Below are positions 1 to 9,879 of a stretch of 56,067 nucleotides of DNA, piece by piece. Below the pieces are notes generated by a model. That model was not told where the DNA came from, made no database searches, and saw nothing but the letters and a program-made list of their open reading frames with translations. Numbering within the stretch: position 1 is the stretch's first letter; every line of letters starts with the position of its first letter. The stretch is from Vibrio maritimus. GTDB lineage: Bacteria; Pseudomonadota; Gammaproteobacteria; Enterobacterales; Vibrionaceae. The position numbers were made by a program, and so were the translations under genes. Location of the stretch: the NCBI GenBank assembly GCA_000755425.1, contig BBMT01000022.1, positions 1 to 56,067 of the forward strand, written 5' to 3'.

Positions 1-110
1 GCAAGAGTAGTACAGATTGCAGCTGTTAGAGTTGTTTTACCGTGGTCAACGTGGCCGATAGTACCAACGTTTACGTGCGGTTTCGTACGTTCAAATTTTT
101 CTTTAGACAT
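1..110 (-). CDS. tufB: Elongation factor Tu, N-terminal fragment (cut by window edge)
   Basis: Only the first 36 codons are present; the gene runs off the left edge. The visible N-terminus begins MSKEKFERTKPHVNVGTIGH and continues into the GTPase P-loop VDHGKTTL, which is diagnostic of EF-Tu, the GTPase that delivers aminoacyl-tRNA to the ribosome. It lies immediately downstream of four tRNA genes on the same strand in the order Thr-Tyr-Gly-Thr. This is the thrU-tyrU-glyT-thrT-tufB arrangement of E. coli, so the copy is called tufB rather than tufA. Co-transcription with the tRNAs is inferred from that conserved order. Confidence 0.95.
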   Translation of the reverse strand, partial: MSKEKFERTKPHVNVGTIGHVDHGKTTLTAAICTTL

Positions 111-246
111 GAGTTGTCCCTCTAGGTACGGATTTAGGTGGCTTTGAAGACCACGCAACCAAAAAATCTTGGTAATAAAGCTTCTTTCAACCAATAAACA
201 TAGTTTAGGCAAAAGAAAGTATCAAAAGGAAAATTGCTTTGAGAGC

Positions 247-322
<76 letters not shown>

Positions 323-335
323 ACTCTAAATGAGT

Positions 336-410
<75 letters not shown>

Positions 411-445
411 AACACGTAACTCTGAGAGCTATTCCCTAAAGAATA

Positions 446-530
<85 letters not shown>

Positions 531-578
531 AAATTTTACTTACCATTTTCGTCATCATTGCCCTAGGCAAAGTGAAAA

Positions 579-654
<76 letters not shown>

Positions 655-660
655 ATAAGT

Positions 661-696
661 GGAGCGCATTCTATTGAATGAATCTTGTGGATGCAA
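661..696 (-). promoter_or_regulatory. Sigma-70 stable-RNA promoter of the tRNA-tufB operon
   Basis: On the minus strand, TTGCAT (-35) is followed by a 17-nt spacer and TAGAAT (-10), then a GC-rich discriminator GCGCTCC. A GC-rich discriminator is typical of stringently controlled stable-RNA promoters. The predicted start is about 7 nt before the first tRNA. This was called by inspection only. Confidence 0.75.
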
Positions 697-862
697 CCGT
701 TAAATTGAAAAAAAATCCGATTTTCACCACATTCTTTTTGTTTGACGACTTTTTGTACACATTTCGGGGAATTAGCGTGAGCCCTTTGCATGAATTATTT
801 GATTTATCCTTGCTTCAGGTATGTTCAGCACTCAGTCACTTTATTCCATGGTTAGGTTACCT

Positions 863-1786
863 ATGAGTCCCTTTATGTCATTCAGTCGAGAGCAATGGTC
901 AGCGCTTCGTAACGCCGTACCCATGACCCTCACAGAAGAAGACCTTAAAGAGCTTCAAGGCATCAATGAAAAGCTAACTATGCAAGAAGCTACTGACGTC
1001 TACCTGCCACTTTCTAGGTTGCTAAACCTTTACGTAGCAGCAAGACAGCGCCGTAACTCTGTACTTGGTGAATTTTTGGGTAATACCGAACATACGCCGC
1101 CGTTTGTCATAGGTATCGCAGGCAGTGTCGCCGTTGGTAAAAGCACCACCGCGCGTCTTCTAAAAGCACTATTAAGCCGCTGGGACAATCACCCAAAAGT
1201 TGAGCTGATTACCACTGATGGCTTCTTGTACCCAAATAAAACGCTACTAGAAAAAGGGTTGATGGGTAAAAAAGGCTTTCCAGAGTCTTACGATATGCGC
1301 CGCTTAGTGCAGTTCGTGTCAGATGTGAAAGCGTGCAAAAGAAATGTTCAGGCGCCGGTCTATTCGCATATCACTTACGATATTACGGAAGAAGAAAAGG
1401 TCGTTGACCTTCCTGACGTGCTGATTATTGAAGGGTTAAACGTACTGCAAAGTGGCATGGACTACCCACACGATCCACACCGCGTGTTCATCTCCGACTT
1501 CCTCGATTTTTCGCTTTATGTCGACGCAGACAGCGAGCAAATTGAGCAGTGGTACGTCAATCGCTTTATGAAATTCCGTGAGGGTGCGTTTACCAAGCCA
1601 GGCTCATACTTCAGCCACTACACCCAATTGAGTGAAGCGGAAGCGCAATCAAAAGCAAAGACGATTTGGGCTTCGATCAATGGATTAAACTTGGTCGAAA
1701 ACATCCTACCGACTAAAGAGCGCGCTCAGCTTATCTTGCAGAAAGGCGCAGACCATAGCGTTGAAACGGTGTATTTAAGAAAGTAG
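863..1786 (+). CDS. coaA: Pantothenate kinase, type I (CoaA)
   Basis: CoaA phosphorylates pantothenate with ATP, the first committed step of coenzyme A synthesis, in the cytoplasm. The protein is about 307 aa, close to the 316 aa of the E. coli enzyme. It has the P-loop GSVAVGKST (about residues 86-94), followed by ELITTDGFLYPN and the strongly conserved stretch GLNVLQSGMDYPHDPH. I chose the ATG at 863 (MSPFMSFSREQW) because it matches the family N-terminus and has an AGG 6 nt upstream. An in-frame ATG at 821 has no usable ribosome-binding site. The gene is transcribed divergently from the tRNA-tufB operon and converges on birA with a 40-nt gap. Confidence 0.95.
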   Translation: MSPFMSFSREQWSALRNAVPMTLTEEDLKELQGINEKLTMQEATDVYLPLSRLLNLYVAARQRRNSVLGEFLGNTEHTPPFVIGIAGSVAVGKSTTARLLKALLSRWDNHPKVELITTDGFLYPNKTLLEKGLMGKKGFPESYDMRRLVQFVSDVKACKRNVQAPVYSHITYDITEEEKVVDLPDVLIIEGLNVLQSGMDYPHDPHRVFISDFLDFSLYVDADSEQIEQWYVNRFMKFREGAFTKPGSYFSHYTQLSEAEAQSKAKTIWASINGLNLVENILPTKERAQLILQKGADHSVETVYLRK

Positions 1787-1826
1787 GTAGAGTCTAGGTT
1801 TATTGGTCCTTGGAAAGATGAATCCT

Positions 1827-2788
1827 TTAATCACTCGCTTTTCGTAGCGATATTTCACCGCCAACGTACGACTCAATCCCTCGCTCGGTTTCAAGCAGTA
1901 CTGCACCGGTCGCATCAATGCCTCGCACAATGCCTTTGATTTCACGCTGACCCATGATGAGTTTAACTTCACGACCTAAAAAGTTGTCATGCTGATTCCA
2001 GCGCTCGACAAAGCCATGCAAACCGCGCAGTTCATAATCTTCCAATGCCGCTTGCCAAGCTTTAATAAATGCGACGACTAAATCATTACGGCTAAACGGT
2101 GTGTCTACCACTTCACTGAGCGATGTCCAAGGCTGATCGATACCAGTCACTTGCTCACTCATGTTGAGGTTCATACCCATACCAATCACTAAGTTTGCGG
2201 CTCCGCCCGCTTGGCCTGACATTTCAACCAAAATTCCCGCGAGCTTTTTATCTCGGTAGTACAGATCATTCGGCCACTTAAGTTTTACTCCCTCAATCCC
2301 TAGCTCTTGCAGCGCTTCAACTATAGCAACACCCACGACTAGGCTCAGCCCCATCGCCGCTGCCATCCCAGCTTCCAAGCGCCAATACATAGACAAGTAC
2401 AAATTACTGCCAAACGGTGATACCCATTGTCTACCGCGACGTCCACGACCTTTCGCTTGATACTCTGAGATACAAACGCTGCCAGACTCTAAGGACTCTT
2501 GCTTGTCGAGTAAGTACTGGTTGGTTGAATCAATAATTGGGATCAGCTCAAACGGTGTCGGCACACTCTGTGCTAGGCGTTTTTCGCTCAATAGTTCCAT
2601 CGGCTGAGCTAATTGATAGCCTTGCCTTGAACTCGGAAAATATCTACGCCCCACTCTTGAATGCCTTTAATGTGCTTGCTCACTGCCGCACGCGAGATCC
2701 CAAGATCTTCACCCAATGTCTCACCAGAGTGGAAGCCGCCGGTGGCGAGTCTAGCGAGGATGGCCAACTTCATTTGATGCTCTTTCAT
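1827..2788 (-). CDS. birA: Biotin-protein ligase / biotin operon repressor BirA (frameshifted)
   Basis: BirA joins biotin to the acetyl-CoA carboxylase carrier protein and, with biotinyl-AMP, represses biotin synthesis genes. The catalytic domain carries the AMP-binding loop GRGRRGRQW, followed by KWPNDLYYRDKKLAGILVE. The N-terminal winged helix-turn-helix (MKEHQMKLAILARLATGGFH, then ISRAAVSKHI) is encoded from ATG 2788 in another frame. The two parts join if one G is restored near 2618-2622, where the expected reading is VQGKGYQL. The complete protein would be about 320 aa, matching E. coli. The start overlaps the murB stop (ATGA), so the two are probably co-transcribed. The break is probably a sequencing error because the gene is normally essential. 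Confidence 0.9.
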
Positions 2789-3817
2789 AGCACGTCCTTT
2801 AAATACACTTCTTGACTCGCGCCCATAAAGCGCACTTCATGCTCGAGTTCAACACCAAATTTATCGAGTACGGTTTGGCGCACAAACGCTGCTAGGCGCA
2901 CTACATCGTCAGCCGTGGCGTCATCATGATTAACCAGTACTAAGGCTTGGTTTGGATGCACCATGCACCACCGATTTGATGCCCTTTTAGGCGCATTGGT
3001 CAATAAGCCAGCCTGCTGCAAGCTTCATCCCATCCTCGGTTGGATAAGCAACAACGGCGTCGTGCTCAGACTTAACTGATGCGTACAAGGCTTGGCTGAT
3101 AATTGGGTTTTTGAAGAAGCTACCCGCATTGCCAGTCACAGCTGGGTCAGGCAGTTTTTCTTGACGAACTTTCACAACAACATCGAACACCTGCTTAGGC
3201 GTTACTGTGGTCAGATCCAGCGATTGTAGAGGGCCATAACTAAGATTCGGGCGCCATTGTTTATCCAGCTCTAGGCCTATAGCCGTCACAATGGCCTTAT
3301 CTTTCAAGGCATGTTTAAAAATAGAATCGCGATAGCCAAATTGACATTCATCTCGAGAAAGCCTTTTGACTTCGAATGTTTGCAAGCATAGATAATCAAC
3401 GTAGCGACACACATCTTTTAGCTCAATACCATAAGCACCAATATTTTGAATCGGCGCGCTGCCCGAGCAGCCCGGTATCAAAGCCAAATTTTCAATGCCC
3501 CCATAGCCGTTTTCTACGCACCACTTCACCAGATTTGGCCAATCTTCCCCACCACTAATATGCAGCTTGTGCGTGGTCGCCGTATCGCTCACTTCAATAC
3601 CGCTCAAGCGATTGATGATCACTACTCCTTCAAATGGCGCAGTGAACAGCATATTACTGCCTTTACCTAACATCAGTTTTGGTAGAGTTTGCCACTCTGG
3701 GCGCTGATAGACAGCAATTAAATCCTCAACCGAGTGAACCTCGACTAAAGCGCGACATTGCTGATTAATACCAAAGGTGTGATATGGGCGGAGCTGAGCG
3801 TTGTTTTGAATTTGCAT
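2785..3817 (-). CDS. murB: UDP-N-acetylenolpyruvoylglucosamine reductase MurB (frameshifted)
   Basis: MurB is the FAD enzyme that reduces enolpyruvyl-UDP-GlcNAc to UDP-MurNAc in peptidoglycan precursor synthesis. Family motifs are GKGSNMLF, NLALIPGCSGSAPIQNIGAYG (FAD binding), FGYRDSIFK, the catalytic-serine loop GNAGSFFKNP and the C-terminal EVRFMGASQEV. The reading frame breaks after AAGWLIDQCA near 2990 and again near 2964. Restoring one base at each place gives the expected LKGHQIGGAMVHPNQALVL. The rebuilt protein is about 345 aa, as in E. coli. It is followed directly by birA with a 4-nt overlap, a conserved murB-birA pair in gammaproteobacteria. Confidence 0.92.
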
Positions 3818-3875
3818 GGGCGTCGATTGATAGCTTACACTGCCGCTATTCTATCCTTTTGGAGTCCGAATTGGC

Positions 3876-4307
3876 TATGGATACGTTAAATTTCGGTGTG
3901 CTTGACCCGATAAAACTCCCTATTGCAAAAAACTCTACAAAGCGCACTACCCTGCTGGGAAGCCAAAAAGCGATGAACGCATCCTGACACTCAGTCGCAA
4001 TCAAACCCTAAGCGCTCTAGTTCGATTTCGCTCCATTGAGCAGTATAGGCTCATGACCGGCATGCTGGTCATCCCTGAGCAGCGCGGTCTCGGTTTAGGT
4101 CACCAACTGATGGTGCAGTTACAAGAAACCGAACTCAAAGATGGGGATTTTTGTTTTGCTCTGGGTCACCTTGAGAGTTTTTACGCACAACATGGCTTTA
4201 GGACTCTAGCAGAAGAGGAGCTACCTAACCCTCTTAAGCAGCTGTTTTGTCGCTATATTCAGGGTGGTAAGTCGCTCGTTGCGATGCGTTACCTTGATCC
4301 CCGTTAA
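3876..4307 (+). CDS. GNAT-family N-acetyltransferase (frameshifted)
   Basis: This is an acetyl-CoA-dependent N-acyltransferase of unknown substrate. The C-terminal half carries the acetyl-CoA pyrophosphate loop in VIPEQRGLGLGHQLM, followed by the typical FYAQHGFRTL strand. The N-terminal 18 codons (MDTLNFGVLDPIKLPIAK) are in another frame. Adding one A to the A-run at 3927-3932 joins them to KKLYKAHYPAGKPKSDERIL. The rebuilt protein is about 144 aa, a normal size for a single GNAT domain. A GGAG sits about 11 nt before the ATG. The gene is divergent from murB and upstream of pssA. Substrate prediction is not possible from sequence. Confidence 0.75.
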
Positions 4308-4397
4308 ACTTATCAACGGTTTACTACCCATTTAGGACAAGAATTTGGTAAAATTCTAGGTTCGCAATTTTGCAATGACCAAAGGTACAGTCTCTAC

Positions 4398-5723
4398 ATG
4401 ATGGCTTTTAGGAACTCTTTTGAACAGCTTCCCTCAATCGCGCAGGATCCGAGTAAACTCGATGTTTTGCTCTCTGCTAGCGACTATCGCGAACACCTCA
4501 TTCAAGCGATACGCGAAGCAAAGTCAAGAATCTACCTAGTCGCACTGTATTTGGAAGATGACGACGCAGGACGCCAAATTCTTAGCGAGCTTTATCAAGC
4601 GAAACAAAATAACCCAGCCCTGGATATCGCAGTCTGTGTTGACTGGCACCGAGCGCAGCGTGGCCTTATTGGCGCTAAGCAATCTGACGGCAACGCGGTG
4701 ATGTATCGCGAGTTTCGTGAAAAACACCAATATGGTGTCCCTGTCTATGGTATTCCGGTTCGCGGGCGTGAAGTGTTCGGCGTACTGCACCTAAAAGGCT
4801 TTATCATCGACGACACCGTCATTTATAGCGGTGCTAGCCTAAATAACATCTACTTAAACTACAATGACCGCTATCGTTTCGACCGCTATCACGTGCTCGA
4901 AAACGCTAAGCTTGCCGACAGCATGGCGAACTTTGTGGCCACAGAGATGATCGCCAACCCAGCGGTCAATGACTTGTCACTGACACAAAAGCCAACCACA
5001 AAAGAAATCAAAGCAGAGATCCGCCAACTACGTGGTTCGCTGTCTCAAGCACGTTACGAGTTTGATGCCGAGCCGGCGAACGAGAGCCAAGTGTCGGTCA
5101 CTCCGATTGTGGGTATTGGCAAGCGTCGCAATAAGCTTAACCAAAGCATCAATCAGCTTCTTGCCAGCGCTAAAGACGAAATCTTTATCTGTACGCCTTA
5201 TTTCAACTTCCCTAAATCGGTCGCAAAAGAGATCAAACGCGCGCTAAAACGTGGCGTCAAAGTACGTATTGTCGTTGGTGATAAGACCGCGAATGACTTC
5301 TACATTTCACCAGAAGAAGACTTTAAGACCATTGGTGGCTTGCCTTACCTGTATGAAATGAACCTGCGCCGCTTCGCAAAAGCTAACGAAGCGCACATCG
5401 CAAGTCGTAATTTGTGCATCCGTCTCTGGAAGCACGATGACAACAGCTTCCACTTAAAAGGCATTTGGGTGGATAAACGCTACATGCTAATCACAGGTAA
5501 CAACCTTAACCCACGTGCTTGGAGCTTGGATTTAGAGAACGCGATTCTGATTCAAGACCACTACTCGCATTTGGTTGAGAAGTTTGATGCTGAGATTGAG
5601 AATATTCTTGAGCATACTCAGCTGATTTGTACTTATAAGCAGCTTGAGAAGGTAGAGAATTATCCGGTGCCGGTGCAGAAGTTGTTGAAGAAGATTACTC
5701 GGGTTAGGCTGATCGGGTTTTGA
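4398..5723 (+). CDS. pssA: CDP-diacylglycerol--serine O-phosphatidyltransferase (PssA)
   Basis: PssA makes phosphatidylserine, the precursor of phosphatidylethanolamine, from CDP-diacylglycerol and serine at the inner face of the cytoplasmic membrane. At 441 aa it is close to the 451 aa E. coli enzyme. It belongs to the phospholipase D superfamily. Two half-sites are visible: LHLKGFIIDDTVIYSGASLN (about residues 132-151) and FHLKGIWVDKRYMLITGNNLN (about 352-372), each an HxK motif. Further family blocks are VDWHRAQRG and VGDKTANDFYI. The gene is intact. A second ATG follows immediately at 4401. Confidence 0.96.
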   Translation: MMAFRNSFEQLPSIAQDPSKLDVLLSASDYREHLIQAIREAKSRIYLVALYLEDDDAGRQILSELYQAKQNNPALDIAVCVDWHRAQRGLIGAKQSDGNAVMYREFREKHQYGVPVYGIPVRGREVFGVLHLKGFIIDDTVIYSGASLNNIYLNYNDRYRFDRYHVLENAKLADSMANFVATEMIANPAVNDLSLTQKPTTKEIKAEIRQLRGSLSQARYEFDAEPANESQVSVTPIVGIGKRRNKLNQSINQLLASAKDEIFICTPYFNFPKSVAKEIKRALKRGVKVRIVVGDKTANDFYISPEEDFKTIGGLPYLYEMNLRRFAKANEAHIASRNLCIRLWKHDDNSFHLKGIWVDKRYMLITGNNLNPRAWSLDLENAILIQDHYSHLVEKFDAEIENILEHTQLICTYKQLEKVENYPVPVQKLLKKITRVRLIGF

Positions 5724-5750
5724 AGCAGTTGCTCTAGAAGATCAAGAGCT

Positions 5751-5888
5751 TACCCTCCTAACCTCCCCTTATAAAGGGGAGGAACTGCGGGCTCGCTATC
5801 GCATCGCCCTTATATAGAAAGCGAGCGATGTGACGATAGGAACGAGCCAGTGGTTCTCCCCCTTTATAAGGGGGAGCTAGAGGGGGTA
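5751..5888. repeat. Palindromic intergenic repeat element, about 138 bp
   Basis: The ends are imperfect inverted copies. The left end reads TACCCTCCTAACCTCCCC with TTATAAAGGGGAGG, and the right end on the opposite strand reads TACCCCCTCTAGCTCCCCC with TTATAAAGGGGGAG. Each arm is also self-complementary. The centre adds a further inverted pair, GCTCGCTATCGCATCGC against GCGATGTGACGATAGG, so the whole element can fold into one long hairpin. No open reading frame of note is present. It resembles a small non-autonomous or REP-like element. Copy number elsewhere cannot be seen from this window. Confidence 0.7.
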
Positions 5889-5944
5889 ACGACGCGAAAC
5901 TCACCCCAACACCAACACTCAAAAATTTCCAAAACCCCAAACAC

Positions 5945-5973
5945 AAAAAAACCAGCCTCACGGCTGGTCTTTT
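5945..5973 (-). terminator. Rho-independent terminator of typA
   Basis: The stem ACCAGCC/GGCTGGT with a 4-nt loop is followed, reading leftwards, by a run of six or more U. It lies 20 nt past the typA stop. Confidence 0.85.
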
Positions 5974-5992
5974 CACATCTAACCTAAGTCAA

Positions 5993-7824
5993 TTAAGACT
6001 TAGCTTCACGGCTTGCGCGCTTACGGTCGCTTTCCGAAAGGAACTTCTTACGGATGCGGATGCTTTCAGGTGTTACTTCTACTAGCTCGTCATCGTCGAT
6101 GAACTCAAGCGCTTGCTCTAGAGTCATGATGATTGGCGGAGTAAGAACCTGTGCATCATCTGTACCAGATGCACGAACGTTAGTTAGCTGCTTACCTTTA
6201 AGCGGGTTAACTGTTAGGTCGTTGTCGCGGCTGTGGATACCGATAACCATGCCTTCGTAAACTTCAACACCGTGACCGATAAACATACGACCGCGCTCTT
6301 GTAGGTTGAAGATTGCGTTAGTCAGTGCTTTGCCTGCACCGTTAGAAATCAGAACGCCGTTCACACGCTGACCGATCTCACCGCCCTTGAATGGACCGTA
6401 GTGATCGAACGTGTGGTATAGAAGACCAGAACCAGACGTTAGCGTCATGAACTCAGTTGGAAACCGATCAGACCACGAGATGGCATCATAAAGTCCATAC
6501 GGATACGGCCTTTACCATCTGGAGCCATATCAGTTAGCTCACCCTTACGAAGACCGATAGCTTCCATGATGCTACCTTGGTGCTCTTCCATTACGTCGAT
6601 AGTCACAGTTTCGTACGGTTCTTGCTTCTGACCATCTTCTTCTTTGATGATAACTTCAGGGCGAGAAACCGCTAGTTCGAAGCCTTCACGACGCATGTTT
6701 TCGATAAGGATAGATAGGTGTAGTTCACCACGACCCGATACACGGAACTTGTCTGGATCGTCAAGTTGCTCAACGCGTAGTGCAACGTTGTGTACCAATT
6801 CCTTCTCTAGACGCTCAAGGATGTTACGTGAAGTCACGAACTTACCTTCTTTACCAGCGAATGGAGAGGTGTTTACTTGGAACGTCATCGTTACTGTTGG
6901 TTCATCAACAGAAAGCGCTGGTAGTGCTTCGACTTGGCCTTGGTCACAGATAGTGTCTGAGATTTTTAGCTCGCCAAGACCAGTGATTGCGATGATGTCG
7001 CCTGCAGTCGCTTGCTGAACTTCGTGACGCTCAAGACCTAGGTAACCTAGGATAGTACCAACTTTACCGTTGCGAGTCTTACCGTCTGCACCCACTACTG
7101 TTACTTGTTGGTTTGGCTTAACCGTACCACGAGTTACACGGCCTACACCGATAACACCTACGTATGAGCTGTAGTCTAGCTGAGAGATCTGCATCTGTAG
7201 TGCACCCTCTGGATCAACTGCTGGCGCTTCTACGTTGTCAACGATAGCTTGGAATAGGGCTTCCATGTTCTCGCCTTCTTCGCCTTCTTCAAGCGTAGCC
7301 CAGCCGTTTAGTGCTGATGCGTAAACCACTTGGAAGTCTAGCTGCTCGTCAGAAGCACCTAGGTTGTCGAATAGGTCGAATACTTGATCCATAACCCAGT
7401 CAGGACGAGCACCTGGACGGTCAATCTTGTTGATAACAACAATTGGCTTTAGACCGTGTGCGAATGCTTTTTGCGTTACGAAACGCGTCTGTGGCATTGG
7501 ACCGTCTACTGCGTCAACGATAAGTAGTACTGAGTCTACCATCGACATAATACGCTCTACTTCACCACCGAAGTCCGCGTGTCCCGGAGTATCTACGATG
7601 TTGATGTGGTAGTCGTTCCAGTTGATCGCGGTATTCTTAGCAAGAATGGTAATACCACGCTCTTTTTCAATATCGTTCGAGTCCATAACTCGCTCTTCAG
7701 TTTCACCGCGAGACTCAAGAGTACCGGATTGCTGAAGCAGCTTGTCAACAAGGGTAGTTTTACCGTGGTCAACGTGCGCGATAATCGCAATGTTTCTTAA
7801 CTTATCAATCTGTGGAGTTGACAT
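5993..7824 (-). CDS. typA: Ribosome-dependent GTPase TypA/BipA (frameshifted)
   Basis: BipA is an EF-G-like translational GTPase involved in 50S subunit assembly and stress adaptation. The G motifs are visible: AHVDHGKTTL (G1), DTPGHADFGG (G3) and NKIDRPGA (G4). The EF-G-like beta-barrel and the C-terminal BipA domain (SGSGLLYHTFDHYGPFKGGE) follow. The frame breaks near 6457 at RGLIGFQ. One more A restores FQTEFMTLTSG, giving about 610 aa against 607 in E. coli. It is divergent from glnA across a 511-bp regulatory gap, the same neighbourhood as in enterobacteria. Confidence 0.95.
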
Positions 7825-8092
7825 AGATTTCTTTCACTCAGTCAAGAGTCGCCGCACGATAGCCGCTGACTCGATTAAAAAAACGCCCGCAATATACCAG
7901 AAATAACGAGAGTTGTGATCTTCTTCGTTGAAATCTTGCTTAAACATAGTCGCTTTACACTAGTTTTGCCGTAAAACGACGCCATAAAGCGGTTGTTTCA
8001 CCAAATCAACGCATGACAAAAACCAAGCTTAACGTATCGGTTGACAGGTGAGCCAAAACCATGCTGAATGTATGGGCTATTTGATTCAACTT

Positions 8093-8147
8093 GGTGCAAG
8101 AATTTAACATTGCACACTTATGGTGCAGTAGATGATCATTTTGGTGC
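8093..8147 (+). promoter_or_regulatory. NtrC-binding sites upstream of glnA
   Basis: A near-perfect NtrC box, TGCACACTTATGGTGCA (8111-8127), fits the enterobacterial pattern GCACxAxxxTGGTGC. It is flanked by GGTGC half-sites at 8093 and 8143. The full box is centred about 93 bp upstream of the sigma-54 promoter, a normal enhancer distance. Confidence 0.75.
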
Positions 8148-8209
8148 AAACGTTTGCTCCAATTTGGAACCAAGTTTTGTATAGCATTGAAAAGTAACGG
8201 ATTTATTTT

Positions 8210-8227
8210 TTGGCACGGTTTTAGCTT
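8210..8227 (+). promoter_or_regulatory. Sigma-54 promoter of glnA
   Basis: TTGGCACG (-24) and TAGCTT (-12) place the invariant GG (8212-8213) and GC (8224-8225) exactly 10 nt apart, as sigma-54 requires. The transcript would start near 8237, giving a leader of about 100 nt. Confidence 0.8.
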
Positions 8228-8335
8228 TATAAGAATCAGCATCGATTAACGCACTTCATTAAGCAGACGTTAATCAATGCCGATTAACACTAATCGAGCA
8301 CTTAACCGCTTTAATAACACTGGAGGTTTTCCAAG

Positions 8336-9745
8336 ATGTCAGTAGAAAATGTTCTATCGCTGATCCAAGAGAACGAAGTTAAATTCGTAGATCTACGCTT
8401 TACAGATACTAAGGGTAAAGAGCAACACGTTTCTATCCCTGCACACCAAGTAGACGCAGACTTCTTTGAAGAAGGTAAAATGTTTGACGGTTCTTCTGTT
8501 GCTGGCTGGAAAGGCATCAACGAGTCAGACATGGTGATGATGCCAGACGCAGCAAGCGCGGTTCTTGACCCATTCACTGAAGATGCAACTCTGAACATTC
8601 GTTGTGACATCCTAGAGCCTGCAACTATGCAAGGCTACGACCGTGACCCACGTTCAATCGCTAAGCGCGCTGAAGACTACCTACGTTCAACAGGTATCGC
8701 AGATACTGTTCTAGTTGGTCCAGAGCCAGAGTTCTTCCTATTTGACGACGTTAAGTTTGCAACAGACATGTCTGGTTCATTCTTCAAAATCGACGACGTA
8801 GAAGCAGCTTGGAACACAGGTACTGACTTCGAAGGCGGCAACAAAGGTCACCGTCCTGGCGTTAAAGGTGGTTACTTCCCAGTAGCTCCAGTCGACTCTT
8901 CTCAAGACATCCGTTCTGCAATGTGTCTAGTTCTTGAAGAAATGGGTCAAGTTGTTGAAGCGCACCACCACGAAGTAGCAACTGCGGGTCAGAACGAAAT
9001 CGCAACTCGTTTCAACACGCTAACTGCTAAAGCGGACGAAATCCAAGTTTACAAGTACGTTGTACACAACGTTGCTCACGCATTTGGTAAAACGGCAACA
9101 TTCATGCCTAAGCCTCTAGTTGGTGACAACGGTTCTGGTATGCACGTTCACCAATCTCTAGCGAAAGACGGTGTTAACCTATTCGCTGGCGACAAGTACG
9201 GCGGCCTATCTGAGATGGCACTTTACTACATCGGTGGTGTTATCAAGCACGCTAAAGCAATCAACGCATTTGCTAACGCATCAACTAACTCGTACAAGCG
9301 TCTTGTACCAGGCTTCGAAGCACCAGTTATGCTTGCTTACTCTGCACGTAACCGTTCTGCTTCTATCCGTATCCCAGTGGTACCAAGCCCGAAAGCACGT
9401 CGTATCGAGCTACGTTTCGGTGACCCATCAGCAAACCCATACCTATGTTTTGCTGCAATGCTTATGGCTGGTCTTGACGGTATCAAGAACAAGATCCACC
9501 CAGGCGAAGCAATGGATAAAGACCTTTACGATCTACCAGCTGAAGAAGCGGCAGAGATCCCAACAGTGGCTTACTCACTAAAAGAAGCGCTAGAGTGCCT
9601 AGACGCTGACCGTGAGTTCCTAACATCTGGCGGTGTATTCTCTGATGACTTTATCGATTCTTACATCGACCTTAAGTCTCAAGACGTAGAGAAAGTAAAC
9701 ATGACAACTCACCCACTTGAGTTTGAACTGTACTACTCTGTTTAA
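8336..9745 (+). CDS. glnA: Glutamine synthetase, type I (GlnA)
   Basis: GlnA makes glutamine from glutamate, ammonia and ATP as a cytoplasmic dodecamer and is the entry point of ammonia assimilation. The 469 aa length equals that of the E. coli enzyme. Signature blocks are FDGSSVAGWKGINESDM, the metal/ATP region KPLVGDNGSGMHVHQSL, NRSASIRIP, and LYDLP near residue 398, whose tyrosine is the adenylylation site in the GSI-beta family. A GGAGG lies 9 nt before the ATG. It is preceded by sigma-54 and NtrC sites and followed by a strong terminator before the DUF4124-ntrBC genes. Confidence 0.99.
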   Translation: MSVENVLSLIQENEVKFVDLRFTDTKGKEQHVSIPAHQVDADFFEEGKMFDGSSVAGWKGINESDMVMMPDAASAVLDPFTEDATLNIRCDILEPATMQGYDRDPRSIAKRAEDYLRSTGIADTVLVGPEPEFFLFDDVKFATDMSGSFFKIDDVEAAWNTGTDFEGGNKGHRPGVKGGYFPVAPVDSSQDIRSAMCLVLEEMGQVVEAHHHEVATAGQNEIATRFNTLTAKADEIQVYKYVVHNVAHAFGKTATFMPKPLVGDNGSGMHVHQSLAKDGVNLFAGDKYGGLSEMALYYIGGVIKHAKAINAFANASTNSYKRLVPGFEAPVMLAYSARNRSASIRIPVVPSPKARRIELRFGDPSANPYLCFAAMLMAGLDGIKNKIHPGEAMDKDLYDLPAEEAAEIPTVAYSLKEALECLDADREFLTSGGVFSDDFIDSYIDLKSQDVEKVNMTTHPLEFELYYSV

Positions 9746-9785
9746 TAGACAGAATGACATGACTTTCATGTTTTCATAAATTTTA

Positions 9786-9812
9786 GGCTCGCCTCGCAGG
9801 CGGGCCTTTTTT
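9786..9812 (+). terminator. Rho-independent terminator after glnA
   Basis: The GC-rich stem GGCTCGCC/GGCGGGCC with a TCGCA loop is followed by six T. It lies 40 nt past the glnA stop. Confidence 0.9.
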
Positions 9813-9879
9813 CTATTCGAAATCCCTCTTCTGCGCGTTAGCATTACTAGACTTTCTTACCCAATTTAAGGTCTATCGC

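Larger units (their letters stand above)
7825..8335. other. typA-glnA divergent intergenic region
   Basis: This 511-bp gap contains the glnA nitrogen-control region described separately. It also has a TTGACA at 8041-8046 that could be the -35 of a sigma-70 glnA promoter, but no convincing -10 follows at standard spacing. I see no credible coding sequence. Confidence 0.6.

Noticed and set aside
821..862. An N-terminal extension of CoaA from the ATG at 821
   Set aside because: Its AGG is only 1 nt from the ATG, and the extra residues have no match to the family N-terminus.
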